DNA of 64,000 bases, from NCBI RefSeq assembly GCF_041770905.1, contig NZ_JBEUWX010000002.1, positions 1,798,001 to 1,862,000 on the forward strand. Direction: 5' to 3'. Every line of letters starts with the position of its first letter. Position 1 is the stretch's first letter. Under the pieces are notes generated by a model. It saw nothing but the letters and a program-made list of their open reading frames with translations. It searched no databases and was not told where the DNA came from. This stretch comes from Propionivibrio hellwigii (lineage in GTDB: Bacteria; Pseudomonadota; Gammaproteobacteria; Burkholderiales; Rhodocyclaceae). Both the position numbers and the translations under genes were made by a program. Positions 52,961 to 62,553 of the stretch are shown in pieces.

Positions 52961-54715
52961 TCAGACGGATTCGGTATTAAGGCGATCGACCTGTTCGCGG
53001 ATTTTCGAGGTTTCGTCTAGCCTGAGAATGCGGCGGACGCTGTGCGCCAATGCACCGGCATCGCTTTGTTTGATCCGCTGTTTGACGCTGGGGATGTGTG
53101 CCGGGAACATCGAAAATCCACGCAGCCCCATGCCGAGCAGCAGGCGTGTCATGTGCGGATCGCCCGCCAGTTCGCCGCAGATCGATACCGGCACCCCTGC
53201 TTTATTGCCGCTGCCGATGACATACGCCAATAGCCGGAGAATGGCTGGATGCAGCGGGTCGTAAAGATGGGCAACCTGCTCGTCGCTGCGATCGATGGCC
53301 AACGTATACTGGATCAGGTCGTTGGTCCCGATGGAGAGAAAATTCAGCTTGCGCAGGAACAGGCTGGCAGTCAGCGCTGCCGCTGGCACTTCGATCATGC
53401 CGCCGATTTCGATGGTTTCGTCAAAAGCGATTCGTTCGCCGCGCAGGCTCGCTTTGGCCTGTTCGACGGCCGCCAGGGACTGGTTGATCTGGTGTTCGTG
53501 CGAAAGCATCGGAATCAGAATTCTCGCCTTGCCGTATTTTGAGGCGCGCAGAATAGCGCGCAACTGAGCATGAAAGAATTTTGGTTCGGCCAGTGAGAGG
53601 CGGATCGAGCGCAACCCTAATGCCGGGTTGATGTGTTTTCGCCCGATCGTCATTTGCGGCGAATCCAGATGCTTGTCGTTGCCTAGGTCGAAGGTGCGGA
53701 TCGTCACCGGTCTCCCATCCATACCCTTGACGACTTTGCGGTATGCCTCGAACTGTTCCTCCTCGCTGGGCATGCCGCCGCGCCCGAGGAAAATAAATTC
53801 CGTGCGCAGCAGGCCGACGCCTTCCGCGCCGACATCCAGCGCAGCATTGACTTCACCCGGCTCGTCGAGGTTGGCCAACATCTCAATCTTGACCTTATCG
53901 AGCGTGGTGGCGCGTGCTGACTTGAGCAGTTTGAGCCGGGCGCGTTCGATCTCGAACCCGCTTTTCTTGAGTTGATATTCTTCGAGAATGCGCGAATCAG
54001 GATTGACGATAACGACGCCGCGCTCACCGTCGATGATTAATTGCTCGCCGTTGCGGATCAATCGACGGGCCGTGTGCAGGCCGAGTACCGCCGGGATGCT
54101 CATGCCGCGCGCCAAGATGGCAGTATGAGACGTAGCGCCGCCAACATCGGTGATGAAGGAAACGAAATTGTGATCCTTGTAGGCCACGATGTCCGCCGGC
54201 GAGAGATCATGAGCGACGGCGATCAGCGGCTCGCTGCGATTCGCCTTGGCGATACGGTTGCTGGCCGAATTGCGGCCGGTCAGTTCGCGCACGACGCGCT
54301 CGACGACCTGGCAGACATCGTAGCGGCGTTCGCGCAGGTAAGGATCGTCGATGGCATCGAACTGTTCGACCAGCAGCTCCATCTGCTGGACGATGGCCCA
54401 TTCGGCGTTACAGCGGCGCTCGCGAATGATTTGCTTGGGCGCTTCCGACAGGTCGGCGTCGGAAAGAATCATCACGTGCAGATCGACGAAGGCGCTGACG
54501 TCGGTTGTCATGTTGCCGGCGTCCTCGCGTAAGGATTCGAGTTCTGCGCGTACTTTGGCCATTGCCGCTTCAAAACGGGCAATCTCCTTGTCGATCTGGC
54601 GCGGTGTGATGAACAGGTGCGACACTTCCAGTGTCGCCTGTGAAACCAGGTGTGCTCGCCCGATGGCTATCCCGCTGGAAACAGCCAGGCCGTGCAGAGT
54701 AAAGCTGATTGTCAC
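52961..54715 (-). CDS. ptsI: PEP-protein phosphotransferase, enzyme I
   Basis: The 584-residue enzyme I has the phospho-histidine at His197 (GGATSHTAILARGMSIPAVL) and the PEP-binding TIM barrel (LRTEFIFLGR, GGMIEVPAAAL, SIGTNDLIQYTLAIDR, CGELAGD). The neighbour is HPr, one base upstream. No sugar-specific EII gene is seen, so this likely serves a regulatory PTS, as in many betaproteobacteria. Confidence 0.95.
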   Translation of the reverse strand: MTISFTLHGLAVSSGIAIGRAHLVSQATLEVSHLFITPRQIDKEIARFEAAMAKVRAELESLREDAGNMTTDVSAFVDLHVMILSDADLSEAPKQIIRERRCNAEWAIVQQMELLVEQFDAIDDPYLRERRYDVCQVVERVVRELTGRNSASNRIAKANRSEPLIAVAHDLSPADIVAYKDHNFVSFITDVGGATSHTAILARGMSIPAVLGLHTARRLIRNGEQLIIDGERGVVIVNPDSRILEEYQLKKSGFEIERARLKLLKSARATTLDKVKIEMLANLDEPGEVNAALDVGAEGVGLLRTEFIFLGRGGMPSEEEQFEAYRKVVKGMDGRPVTIRTFDLGNDKHLDSPQMTIGRKHINPALGLRSIRLSLAEPKFFHAQLRAILRASKYGKARILIPMLSHEHQINQSLAAVEQAKASLRGERIAFDETIEIGGMIEVPAAALTASLFLRKLNFLSIGTNDLIQYTLAIDRSDEQVAHLYDPLHPAILRLLAYVIGSGNKAGVPVSICGELAGDPHMTRLLLGMGLRGFSMFPAHIPSVKQRIKQSDAGALAHSVRRILRLDETSKIREQVDRLNTESV

Positions 54716-54716
54716 G

Positions 54717-54986
54717 TCATTCGCCTTCGCCGAATTTATCGCCGATTAACTTGATGATCGCTTCAAGCGCTGGCTGTTCATCCTCGCCGATGGTTTCGAT
54801 GATGACGGTCGAGCCTTTAGCTGCTGCCAGCATCATGACGCCCATGATGCTTTTTGCGTTGACGCGACGGGTGCCTTTCTCCATCCAGACGTCGGCGCTG
54901 AAACCGGACGCCAGTTGCGTCAGCTTGGCTGATGCACGGGCGTGCAGCCCGAGTTTGTTGATGATCTGAACTTCAGCGCGTGCCAT
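54717..54986 (-). CDS. ptsH: Phosphocarrier protein HPr
   Basis: The 89-residue HPr has the active-site His15 (NKLGLHARASAKL) and Ser46 in KSIMGVMML, the site that HPr kinase would modify. It is followed by ptsI. In most betaproteobacteria an EIIA-Man (manX-like) gene lies between gshB and ptsH; only a 136-base gap without a frame is present here. Confidence 0.95.
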   Translation of the reverse strand: MARAEVQIINKLGLHARASAKLTQLASGFSADVWMEKGTRRVNAKSIMGVMMLAAAKGSTVIIETIGEDEQPALEAIIKLIGDKFGEGE

Positions 54987-55122
54987 ATTTACAAATGTCC
55001 TCGTATCGGTGATTGGCGCGGTGGTGATATCCGCTCCTGTTCCTGTGCGTCGCCATTGACGACGCGCCAGCCAAAGCTATTCTACTCAGGGATTGCATTC
55101 TTGCCGATACCATGATGTCGTT

Positions 55123-56070
55123 CTATGGGGTGCAGTGGCGCTCCAGTGCGGCGATCAACAGTGCTGCGGCGTCGAAGCCGCTATCCCGGGCGATCTCGAC
55201 CATGCAGGTCGGGCTGGTGACGTTGATTTCGGTCAGATAGTCGCCGATCACGTCGATGCCGACGAACAGTAACCCGCGTGCGGTGAGCATCGGCGCCAGT
55301 GCCTCGGCGATTTCACGGTCACGCGCGCTGAGCGGCTGTACAAGGCCGCGCCCGCCGACCGCCAGATTGCCGCGCGTTTCTCCGGCTTTCGGGATACGCG
55401 CCAGACAGTACGGGACGACCTGGCCGTCGACGATTAGGATACGTTTGTCGCCCTGGCTGATTTCCGGGATGTGGCGTTGTGCCATGATCGTGCGCCGTCC
55501 CAGCCGGGTCAGTGTTTCGATGATGACATTACGGTTCGGGTCGTCGGCGCGCACGCGGAATATCTGGCTGCCGCCCATGCCGTCGAGCGGTTTGAGGACA
55601 CAATCCCGCTGTGCGTCGATGAACGCCTGGATCAGCGCGGCTTCGCGCGCAACCAGCGTCGGGGCGGTGAACTGCGGAAATTCCAGAATGGCAAGCTTTT
55701 CCGAATGATCGCGCAGGGCGGCCGGGCGGTTGAATACGCGCGCCCCTTCTGCCTCGGCGCGTTCGAGCAGCCAGGTGGCGGTAACGTACTCCATGTCAAA
55801 AGGCGGATCCTTGCGCATCAGTACGGCGGAAAAATCATGCAGCGATAACGTCTCACGAGCGATCTCTTGATACCAGCAGGCGTCGTTGTCGGAAATTTCC
55901 AGATGGGCGGCCTCGGCGCAGACGCCATGCGGGACGGCGGCATACAGGGCGGGCTGTTCGATGACCCAGACGGCGTGCCCCGCATTGCGTGCGGCGCGCA
56001 TCATGGCGATGCTTGAATCTTTGGCCGGGTTGAGTGTATCCGGCGGGTCGATGATGAAGGCGATGCGCAT
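55123..56070 (-). CDS. gshB: Glutathione synthetase
   Basis: The ATP-grasp enzyme joins gamma-glutamylcysteine and glycine. The 315-residue protein starts at ATG 56070 (MRIAFIIDPPDTLN), sharing one base with the gshA stop and preceded by GGAGG. The family segments LKPLDGMGGSQIFRV, GDKRILIVDGQVVPYCLARIP-type and GIDVIGDYLTEINVTSPT are present. It forms an operon with gshA. Confidence 0.96.
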   Translation of the reverse strand: MRIAFIIDPPDTLNPAKDSSIAMMRAARNAGHAVWVIEQPALYAAVPHGVCAEAAHLEISDNDACWYQEIARETLSLHDFSAVLMRKDPPFDMEYVTATWLLERAEAEGARVFNRPAALRDHSEKLAILEFPQFTAPTLVAREAALIQAFIDAQRDCVLKPLDGMGGSQIFRVRADDPNRNVIIETLTRLGRRTIMAQRHIPEISQGDKRILIVDGQVVPYCLARIPKAGETRGNLAVGGRGLVQPLSARDREIAEALAPMLTARGLLFVGIDVIGDYLTEINVTSPTCMVEIARDSGFDAAALLIAALERHCTP

Positions 56071-57371
56071 CAGAGTGCCTCCTCCGACGGCTCGGTACGT
56101 TCGATTTCCAGCGCGGCCGCCAGCAAAGCCAGCCGCGCGACGACGCCGTAGGCGTAAAAACGGTTGGGCGGTGCATCCGGGGTCTGCTGGCAATCGGGCA
56201 GCGAGCAGCAGGTCTCAAAAGCCAGCGGTTCAAAATGCATGCCCGGCGCGTTGAGGTTTTCATCGATGCCGCGCTCGCCGTGAACGCGATAAAAGCCACC
56301 GACGACAAAGCGGTCGATCATATACACCACCGGTTCGGCAACGCCGGCCTTGCCGTCCTTCTCGACGCGCTCGAAGGTATGCACGCCTTCCTGGATAATG
56401 ACCTGGCTGACGTTCAACCCTTCCTTGATGACCGACATTTTGTTGCGCTGACGGCGGTTGAGGCCGATCACTTCGTCGGCGCTCCTGACCGTCATGACGC
56501 CCATGCCGTAAGTACCGGCGTCCGCTTTGACAATGACAAACGGCGTCTCCTCGATACCGTATTCCTGATATTTCTGGCGAATCAGCGCCAGGACGACATT
56601 AACGCTATCGGCCAGGCATTCTTCGCCCTGACGCCCGTGAAAGTCGATGTGTTTGCAAACGGAGAAATACGGATTGATCCGCCAGGGATCGATACCGATG
56701 AGCTGGGCGAATTCGTCCGCGATCTCGTCGTAAGCCGCGAAATGATTGGATTTGCGACGCATTGCCCAGCCTGCATGTACGGGCGGCAGCACGAATTGTT
56801 CGTCGAGATTCTTCAGAATGTCGGGAATGCCGGCGGACAGGTCGTTGTTGAGCAAAATCGCGCAGGGATCAAAATCTTTCAGCCCCAGGCGGTTGCCGCT
56901 ACGCACCAGCGGCTCCAGCAATAGCGACTGACCGTTGGGCAGCTCGACCGGCGTTGGCGCCTGGATGTCCGGAATCAGCGTACCGATGCGGATGTTCAGG
57001 CCAGTCATGCGGAAAATGTTGACGAGCTGCGCCACGTTTTGTAGATAGAACTGGTTGCGCGTGTGGTTTTCGGGAATCAGCAACAGACTTTTGGCGTTTG
57101 GGCAGATTTTTTCAATGGCGCTCATCGCCGCCTGCACGCACAGCGGCATGAAATCGGCCGACAGATTGTTGAAGCCGCCGGGAAAGAGGTTCATGTCGAT
57201 AGGCGCCAGCTTGAAGCCGGCGTTGCGCAGATCGACCGAGCCGTAAAAAGGCGGCGTATGTTCCTGCCACTGGCTGCGCAACCAGCGCTCGATGTCGGGC
57301 GCAGCATCAAGAAAACGTTTTTCGAGTTCAAGCAGCGGGCCGTTCAATGCGGTGGTGAGGTGGGGTACCAT
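56070..57371 (-). CDS. gshA: Glutamate-cysteine ligase (proteobacterial GshA type)
   Basis: The 433-residue enzyme makes gamma-glutamylcysteine. It belongs to the proteobacterial type distinct from E. coli GshA, with segments FYGSVDLRNAGFKLAPIDMN, NLFPGGFNNL, ENHTRNQFYLQNV and KADAGTYGMGVMTV. The gshA-gshB pair is on one transcript. The gene order gshA-gshB-ptsH-ptsI is that of betaproteobacteria. Confidence 0.93.
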   Translation of the reverse strand: MVPHLTTALNGPLLELEKRFLDAAPDIERWLRSQWQEHTPPFYGSVDLRNAGFKLAPIDMNLFPGGFNNLSADFMPLCVQAAMSAIEKICPNAKSLLLIPENHTRNQFYLQNVAQLVNIFRMTGLNIRIGTLIPDIQAPTPVELPNGQSLLLEPLVRSGNRLGLKDFDPCAILLNNDLSAGIPDILKNLDEQFVLPPVHAGWAMRRKSNHFAAYDEIADEFAQLIGIDPWRINPYFSVCKHIDFHGRQGEECLADSVNVVLALIRQKYQEYGIEETPFVIVKADAGTYGMGVMTVRSADEVIGLNRRQRNKMSVIKEGLNVSQVIIQEGVHTFERVEKDGKAGVAEPVVYMIDRFVVGGFYRVHGERGIDENLNAPGMHFEPLAFETCCSLPDCQQTPDAPPNRFYAYGVVARLALLAAALEIERTEPSEEAL

Positions 57372-57446
57372 GATTTCTCCTGTCTCTTTTCTAATCCACG
57401 GGAGGGGCGGACGAAATCGGAAAATGCGCTTGCGCTTGAATGTCTT

Positions 57447-58715
57447 TCATGACTTCGATTTTTCCGGTCCCGATGTTTCGCTGTCATTTGGCAGAAAGGT
57501 GCGAAAGAACGCAGGCAACGGCGCCTGTTCCAGGCTGCGTTGCGTAAAGAGAAAGCGACCGTCGCAGACGAAGCCCAGATCCGCCCAATCGACGGCGTTA
57601 AGCGCTGACGCCAGCTGCCGGACGTCGGTTTCTGGCCGATGCGGGAAAATTGCCAATACCGCCCCATCATAATGCGGGCAATCATGCACGAAAAAGGGTT
57701 GCTGCCGGCGTGTCTTGTTATTGACGTAAACCCGCGGCAGGGCGGATTGATAATAACCGCGCCCCCAGTGCCACCAGTTGCTTTCGTCGAATTTGCGGAT
57801 GCGCCGGGCCAGCAGGTGCGCCTTGTGCGGCAGCAGGGCGGGCGGCGGTGCGTCCGGTGCGCACCAGATCATCCGGCGCGTTTTGCCGTCGGCAACGGTG
57901 GATGAGCAGACGAAATCGCGGTTGCCGTGCGTTTCGCTGGCGTAGAGCGCATCGGCCCCCGAGACGGCGCCTACTTTGACGAAGGCGATGTCGCGCAGCG
58001 ACAGGGGATAATCGTTTCGGGTAAAAAGCAGCTGGCCGTTGTTTTCGGCAAAACGCCGTATTTCCCGCTGCAATTGCGCAAGGCAAGTGGCCGGCTGCCC
58101 GGCGCCAAGCGCGCTGTAGCGCGTGCGCCGATCGTAATTGCCAAGTTCAAAGCGCCAGATAGCGCAGTTTGGCGTGACTTCATCGAACAGGTGCAGATCG
58201 CCCAGATCGATGAAGTCGGTGATTGTGCCGGCTTCATAAAGCCGGCGGTTGAGTGGGATGGCCGAGGTGGCTTTGAGCAGATCGCGTGGCGTGATGAAGA
58301 TCAGCTCGCCACGCGGTGCCAGATGGCACAGGCATTTTTCGATGAAAAAGAGGTAAAGATTGGCGCGGCCGTCGAGTACGCTGTTGCGTGTCAGGTAGCG
58401 CGTGGACTGTGGAATATCCTGGTAACGGACGTATGGCGGATTGCCGATGATTGTGGCGAAGCGTTCTTCTTCCGGGAGTTCAAAAAAATCCATGACCCGT
58501 GTTCCGGGTGGCGCGAAATCGGGATCGATCTCGATGCCGACGGCGCCGGGGAGATGCGCGAGAAAAGCGCCATTGCCGCAGGCAGGTTCCAGTACGCGCC
58601 CGTGATTGCGTACCAGTTTCAGCATACAGTCGACGATGGTAGGCGGCGTGAAAAACTGGCCGAGTCCAAAACCTTCGGTATCGTTGGGCAAGCGTTTGAC
58701 GAAAGTGCGGGACAT
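57447..58715 (-). CDS. Orphan adenine-specific DNA methyltransferase (N6-type)
   Basis: The 422-residue protein has the SAM-binding motif EPACGNGAFL (residues 43-52) and the catalytic GNPPY (91-95). These are characteristic of N6-adenine methyltransferases of the Eco57I/TaqI kind. The N-terminal GQFFTPPTIVDCML is also typical of this group. The C-terminal half (about 200-420) should be the target-recognition region. No restriction endonuclease or specificity subunit is adjacent. It could be a solitary epigenetic methyltransferase or a remnant of a type IIG-like system. Confidence 0.85.
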   Translation of the reverse strand: MSRTFVKRLPNDTEGFGLGQFFTPPTIVDCMLKLVRNHGRVLEPACGNGAFLAHLPGAVGIEIDPDFAPPGTRVMDFFELPEEERFATIIGNPPYVRYQDIPQSTRYLTRNSVLDGRANLYLFFIEKCLCHLAPRGELIFITPRDLLKATSAIPLNRRLYEAGTITDFIDLGDLHLFDEVTPNCAIWRFELGNYDRRTRYSALGAGQPATCLAQLQREIRRFAENNGQLLFTRNDYPLSLRDIAFVKVGAVSGADALYASETHGNRDFVCSSTVADGKTRRMIWCAPDAPPPALLPHKAHLLARRIRKFDESNWWHWGRGYYQSALPRVYVNNKTRRQQPFFVHDCPHYDGAVLAIFPHRPETDVRQLASALNAVDWADLGFVCDGRFLFTQRSLEQAPLPAFFRTFLPNDSETSGPEKSKS

Positions 58716-58901
58716 GGCGGCGGCTTTTCGTTCACTGATGCACGTCGGCTGACTGGCGTCCGGATGCCCGGTCTAGGCGGAATGGAGAAGCGTGGGGAAT
58801 GGTGGAAATGGCGGGAGTGACAGGAATGACAGGAATGGCAAAGCGCAGGAACGCATTCGGCGCCGTGTCCGGCCTGGCCCGAAGCGCGGTCAACTGCCCA
58901 T

Positions 58902-59540
58902 TCATTGTACGCGTGTTTCGCGTTCGGCCTGCCGCCGTTTGCGCTCAGCCTGGCGCTCGGCATCGCGTCTGGCGTGACGTGCCTGCCGCTCCTGCCGGCT
59001 ACGCCCTTCTTCGGCGGCTTTTTGGCGATAGGCGGCTGCCTGGGCGGCTTTGTCGGCCTGCCGACGTTCGCGTTCGGCTGCGCGTTCCTGTTCCTTGCGG
59101 CGGTATTCTGCTGCTTGTCTTTGTTGTTCTGCTTCGCGCGCCTGATTATTGGTATTTCGCTCGGCCTCCCTGCGCTCGATTTCCATGCGCTGGACGTTGC
59201 GCAGAAAATCGCGCGCTGGAATGTCGATGTCGCGCGCCTGGAGAATGGTTTCGGTATAACGCGTCTTGGCGTCTCGCAAACAGTCGCTGACAAAGAACTT
59301 TTTGTAGCACTCCGCCTGCTCGGCCTCCAGGCGTTCTTCTGCCGCCTGCTGCATCGCCGCGGCGCGTTCGCGCTGGGCGTTGGCCTGTTCCGTCGTTTGC
59401 GGAATGGTCGCGGCTTCTTTTTGCTTAACCGCTGGTGAGCAGGCCGTAACCAGTAGCACCAGTATGCCCAGCAGTGCCGGCGGCAGGGCGGATAAATGAC
59501 CAGATGCATTTCGTTGAGATCGATGCTGCTCAAACCTCAT
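58902..59540 (-). CDS. Lipoprotein with long charged coiled-coil
   Basis: The 212-residue protein has a signal sequence with a lipobox (LLVTAC, Cys34). The mature part has two Cys near residues 78-87 (ECYKKFFVSDCLRDAKTRY). Residues about 110-212 are almost entirely Arg, Glu, Gln, Ala and Lys in a pattern suiting a long single helix or coiled coil. I do not recognise a named family, though similar hypothetical lipoproteins occur in betaproteobacteria. Confidence 0.72.
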   Translation of the reverse strand: MRFEQHRSQRNASGHLSALPPALLGILVLLVTACSPAVKQKEAATIPQTTEQANAQRERAAAMQQAAEERLEAEQAECYKKFFVSDCLRDAKTRYTETILQARDIDIPARDFLRNVQRMEIERREAERNTNNQAREAEQQRQAAEYRRKEQERAAERERRQADKAAQAAAYRQKAAEEGRSRQERQARHARRDAERQAERKRRQAERETRVQ

Positions 59541-59686
59541 AAAGTATCTCCCCTTTATGGCACAGGGCGAATTGTCTCATGGAATGGCCGTAAATGGCGT
59601 CAAGAGGCCTGTTGCGCGGCGGCGCGTTTGTTAGAATGGCGCCTTGTCGTTCGTTTCGTTCATTTCTTTTTGATTCGGAGTGTGTT

Positions 59687-60295
59687 GTGAGAATCGTTTG
59701 TCTCGACCTGGAAGGCGTGCTGGTTCCAGAAATCTGGATTGAGTTTGCCGAACGTACCGGTATCCCTGAACTGCGGCGGACGACGCGCGATGAGCCGAAC
59801 TACGACAAGCTCATGAAATACCGCCTCGATCTGCTGCGCCAGCACCAGCTGGGTTTGCCCGATATCCAGAATGTCATTGCCAGCATGGGGCCGATGCCGG
59901 GGGCGCGGGCATTTCTCGATAAGTTGCGTGAGGATTACCAGGTCATCATTCTTTCCGACACTTTTTATGAATTTGCGCATCCGCTGATGCGCCAGCTGGC
60001 GTGGCCGACGCTCTTCTGCCACAGCCTGGAAGCGGGCGCTGACGGCATGTTGACCGGCTATCGCCTGCGTATGCCGCAACAAAAACGGGAAGCGGTGGTG
60101 CGCCTGCGTGAGATGAATTTCACCGTCGTCGCCGCGGGCGATTCCTATAACGACACGGCAATGCTCGGTGTGGCGCATGCGGGCATCCTGTTTCATCCGC
60201 CGGAAAATGTTGTGCGCGAATTTCCGCAATATCCGGTCACTGAAAACTATGATGCGCTGCGTGCCGAAATCGATAAAGCATTTGCGCGCATTTGA
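59687..60295 (+). CDS. thrH: ThrH-type phosphoserine phosphatase / homoserine phosphotransferase
   Basis: The 202-residue HAD-family protein has the nucleophile motif CLDLEGVLVPEIW (Asp7 and Glu9 instead of the common DxD), LSDTFYEF and GDSYNDT. These match ThrH of Pseudomonas over the whole length. That enzyme dephosphorylates phosphoserine and can transfer phosphate to homoserine. The start is a GTG at 59687 preceded by CGGAG; upstream frame residues are not conserved. Confidence 0.92.
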   Translation: MRIVCLDLEGVLVPEIWIEFAERTGIPELRRTTRDEPNYDKLMKYRLDLLRQHQLGLPDIQNVIASMGPMPGARAFLDKLREDYQVIILSDTFYEFAHPLMRQLAWPTLFCHSLEAGADGMLTGYRLRMPQQKREAVVRLREMNFTVVAAGDSYNDTAMLGVAHAGILFHPPENVVREFPQYPVTENYDALRAEIDKAFARI

Positions 60296-60392
60296 GGTTG
60301 GGATTGTCGTTGTGTTTCTCGCCCTGCCCTGAATTTTCGGACGTCTCGTCTGTATTTTTGCTGCGTATCGGTGCAGGCTGTGCGCCGCTTCC

Positions 60393-62351
60393 ATGATCGT
60401 CCTCAGGAATCTTACGTTACGGCGTGGCGCCAGGCGGGTGCTTGATGAGGCTTCTGCCGTCATTAACCCCGGCGAGAAGATTGGCCTGGTTGGCCGCAAC
60501 GGTGCGGGCAAGTCCTCGTTGTTCGCTTTGCTTGCCGGTACGCTGCACGAAGATGCCGGTGAATGCCTGGTACCGTCTGTCTGGCGGCTAGCGCAAGTTG
60601 CCCAGGAGATGCCGGAAACAGCGCAGAGCGCGACGGATTTCGTCATTGCCGGGGATGCGTTCCTGATGGCGGCGCAGGCCGAGGCGCACGCTGCGGAGGC
60701 TTCCGGTAATGGCGAACGCATGGCGCATGCCTATACGGCGCTGACCGACGCAGGCGCACACGATGCGCATGCCCGGGCGCAGGCGTTAATTCTGGGGTTG
60801 GGCTTCCGCATGGACGAGCTGAACCGGCCGGTCAATAGTTTTTCCGGCGGCTGGCGTATGCGCCTGCAACTGGCGCGGGCGCTGATGTGTCCATCCGACC
60901 TGCTGCTACTCGATGAGCCGACCAACCACCTCGATCTCGATGCACTGGTCTGGCTGGAAAGCTGGCTCAAGCGCTACGAAGGCACGCTACTCGTCATTAG
61001 CCACGACCGTGAGTTCCTCGATGCCGTAACGCGCGTCACCTTGCATATCGAGCGCGGAAAGCTGACGCGTTATGGCGGCAACTACAGCGATTTCGAGGCC
61101 TTGCGCGCACAGCAGATGCTGTTGCAGCAAGCGGCCTATGAGAAACAGCAAGCACAGATTGCCCGCCTAACGAAATTTATCGACCGCTTCAAAGCCAAGG
61201 CGAGTAAGGCGCGCCAGGCACAAAGCCGGGTCAAGGCGCTCGAACGTATGGAGCGCCTCGCGCCGGTATTGGCCGAGGCTGAATTTTCCTTTGCATTCAA
61301 TACTCCGACCGGACTGCCCAATCCGATGCTGGTGCTGCGCGATGTCGACTGCGGTTATCTGCCGCCGGTAGGTGCTTCGGCAGACACACCGCCGAGCCTT
61401 ATCGTGCGCCAGGTGAGTTGCACGATCGCCGCCGGTCAGCGCATCGGTATCCTCGGCGCCAACGGGCAAGGTAAATCGACTTTGGTCAAAACACTGGTCG
61501 GCGCCTTGCCGCTGCTGTCGGGTGGGCGGGTCGAAGGCAAGGAGCTGTCGATCGGCTACTTCGCCCAGCAGGAGTTGGATGTGCTGCGGCCACGGGATTC
61601 ACCGATCGAACATCTGACACGGCTTGCTCACACCGTATTGCCTGAGGGGGAATCGAGGCGTGAACAAGCGTTGCGCAATTATCTGGGCACGTTCAGTTTT
61701 ACTGGCGATATGGCGTATCAGCCGGTCGGTACGATGAGCGGCGGTGAGAAAGCGCGTTTGGTGCTGGCGCTTATTGCCTGGCAGCGGCCGAATCTGCTGC
61801 TGCTTGATGAGCCGACCAACCATCTCGACCTGGCCACGCGCGAGGCGCTGTCCGTCGCACTGAACGAATTCGAAGGGGCGATGATTCTGGTCAGCCACGA
61901 CCGTGCGCTATTGCGTGCGGTATGTGACGAGTTCTGGCTTGTGGCGCATGGGCGCGTTACCCCGTTCGATGGTGATCTCGACGATTACCAGCAGTTTCTC
62001 CTTGATGACGCGCGCCGGCAGCGTGAGGCGGAAAAACGGGCGCGTATGCAAAACGGGCAGGCAGAGCAAACGTCAGCGGTGCGAAAACGGGAATATGCGG
62101 CGGCTCGTCAGACCGCGGCGCAGCTGCGGTCGCTCAAGCGCGCGCAGGAAAAACTCGACAGTCAGTTACATACCCTGCAAATGCACAAACAGGCGATTGA
62201 AGCCCGTTTTGCTGAAGAAAGCCTGCCGGTCGATGAAATTACCGTACTGGGCAATGAACTCAAGGCACTGAATGAAGCGCTCGATGCCCAGGAAGAGCGC
62301 TGGCTAACACTTGCCGAAGAAATCGAGCGAATTGAGGCGGCGTCATCGTAG
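60393..62351 (+). CDS. ABC-F family ATPase
   Basis: The 652-residue soluble protein has two ABC domains. The first has GRNGAGKSSLFALL, FSGGWRMRLQLARAL and LLDEPTNHLDLDAL. The second has GANGQGKSTLVK, MSGGEKARLVLALI and LLLDEPTNHLDLAT. The linker between them (about 240-300) and a C-terminal coiled coil (about 540-652) fit YheS/Uup-like ribosome-associated ABC-F proteins. No membrane segments are present. Which ABC-F subgroup is uncertain; YheS is my preference. Confidence 0.93.
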   Translation: MIVLRNLTLRRGARRVLDEASAVINPGEKIGLVGRNGAGKSSLFALLAGTLHEDAGECLVPSVWRLAQVAQEMPETAQSATDFVIAGDAFLMAAQAEAHAAEASGNGERMAHAYTALTDAGAHDAHARAQALILGLGFRMDELNRPVNSFSGGWRMRLQLARALMCPSDLLLLDEPTNHLDLDALVWLESWLKRYEGTLLVISHDREFLDAVTRVTLHIERGKLTRYGGNYSDFEALRAQQMLLQQAAYEKQQAQIARLTKFIDRFKAKASKARQAQSRVKALERMERLAPVLAEAEFSFAFNTPTGLPNPMLVLRDVDCGYLPPVGASADTPPSLIVRQVSCTIAAGQRIGILGANGQGKSTLVKTLVGALPLLSGGRVEGKELSIGYFAQQELDVLRPRDSPIEHLTRLAHTVLPEGESRREQALRNYLGTFSFTGDMAYQPVGTMSGGEKARLVLALIAWQRPNLLLLDEPTNHLDLATREALSVALNEFEGAMILVSHDRALLRAVCDEFWLVAHGRVTPFDGDLDDYQQFLLDDARRQREAEKRARMQNGQAEQTSAVRKREYAAARQTAAQLRSLKRAQEKLDSQLHTLQMHKQAIEARFAEESLPVDEITVLGNELKALNEALDAQEERWLTLAEEIERIEAASS

Positions 62352-62463
62352 GAAAGCGTATGCAGCGCACTTACCGCCAAGACACGCTGCGCTATTCCGC
62401 ATGCAAGCCGATCATCGCTTGCGCGCCCTGTAGAAATAGTTGCTTGCTTCGTCTATAAAAATA

Positions 62464-62493
62464 CCCGCCCCGTGCGGGTCTACGCGGGGCGGG
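62464..62493. terminator. Terminator hairpin between the ABC-F gene and frdD
   Basis: A perfect nine-base-pair stem (CCCGCCCCG ... CGGGGCGGG) is followed by TTTTTTG on the plus strand some bases further. It is placed between convergent genes, so it could stop transcription from both sides. Confidence 0.7.
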
Positions 62494-62553
62494 CAGGTGT
62501 GTTATTGGCTTTTTTGTTTTTGCTGATAGAAATTGGAAGGAATCATTTCTGTT

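Noticed and set aside
57927..58820. 297-codon plus-strand frame
   Set aside because: Antisense to the adenine methyltransferase, whose motifs (EPACGNGAFL, GNPPY) show which strand is real.
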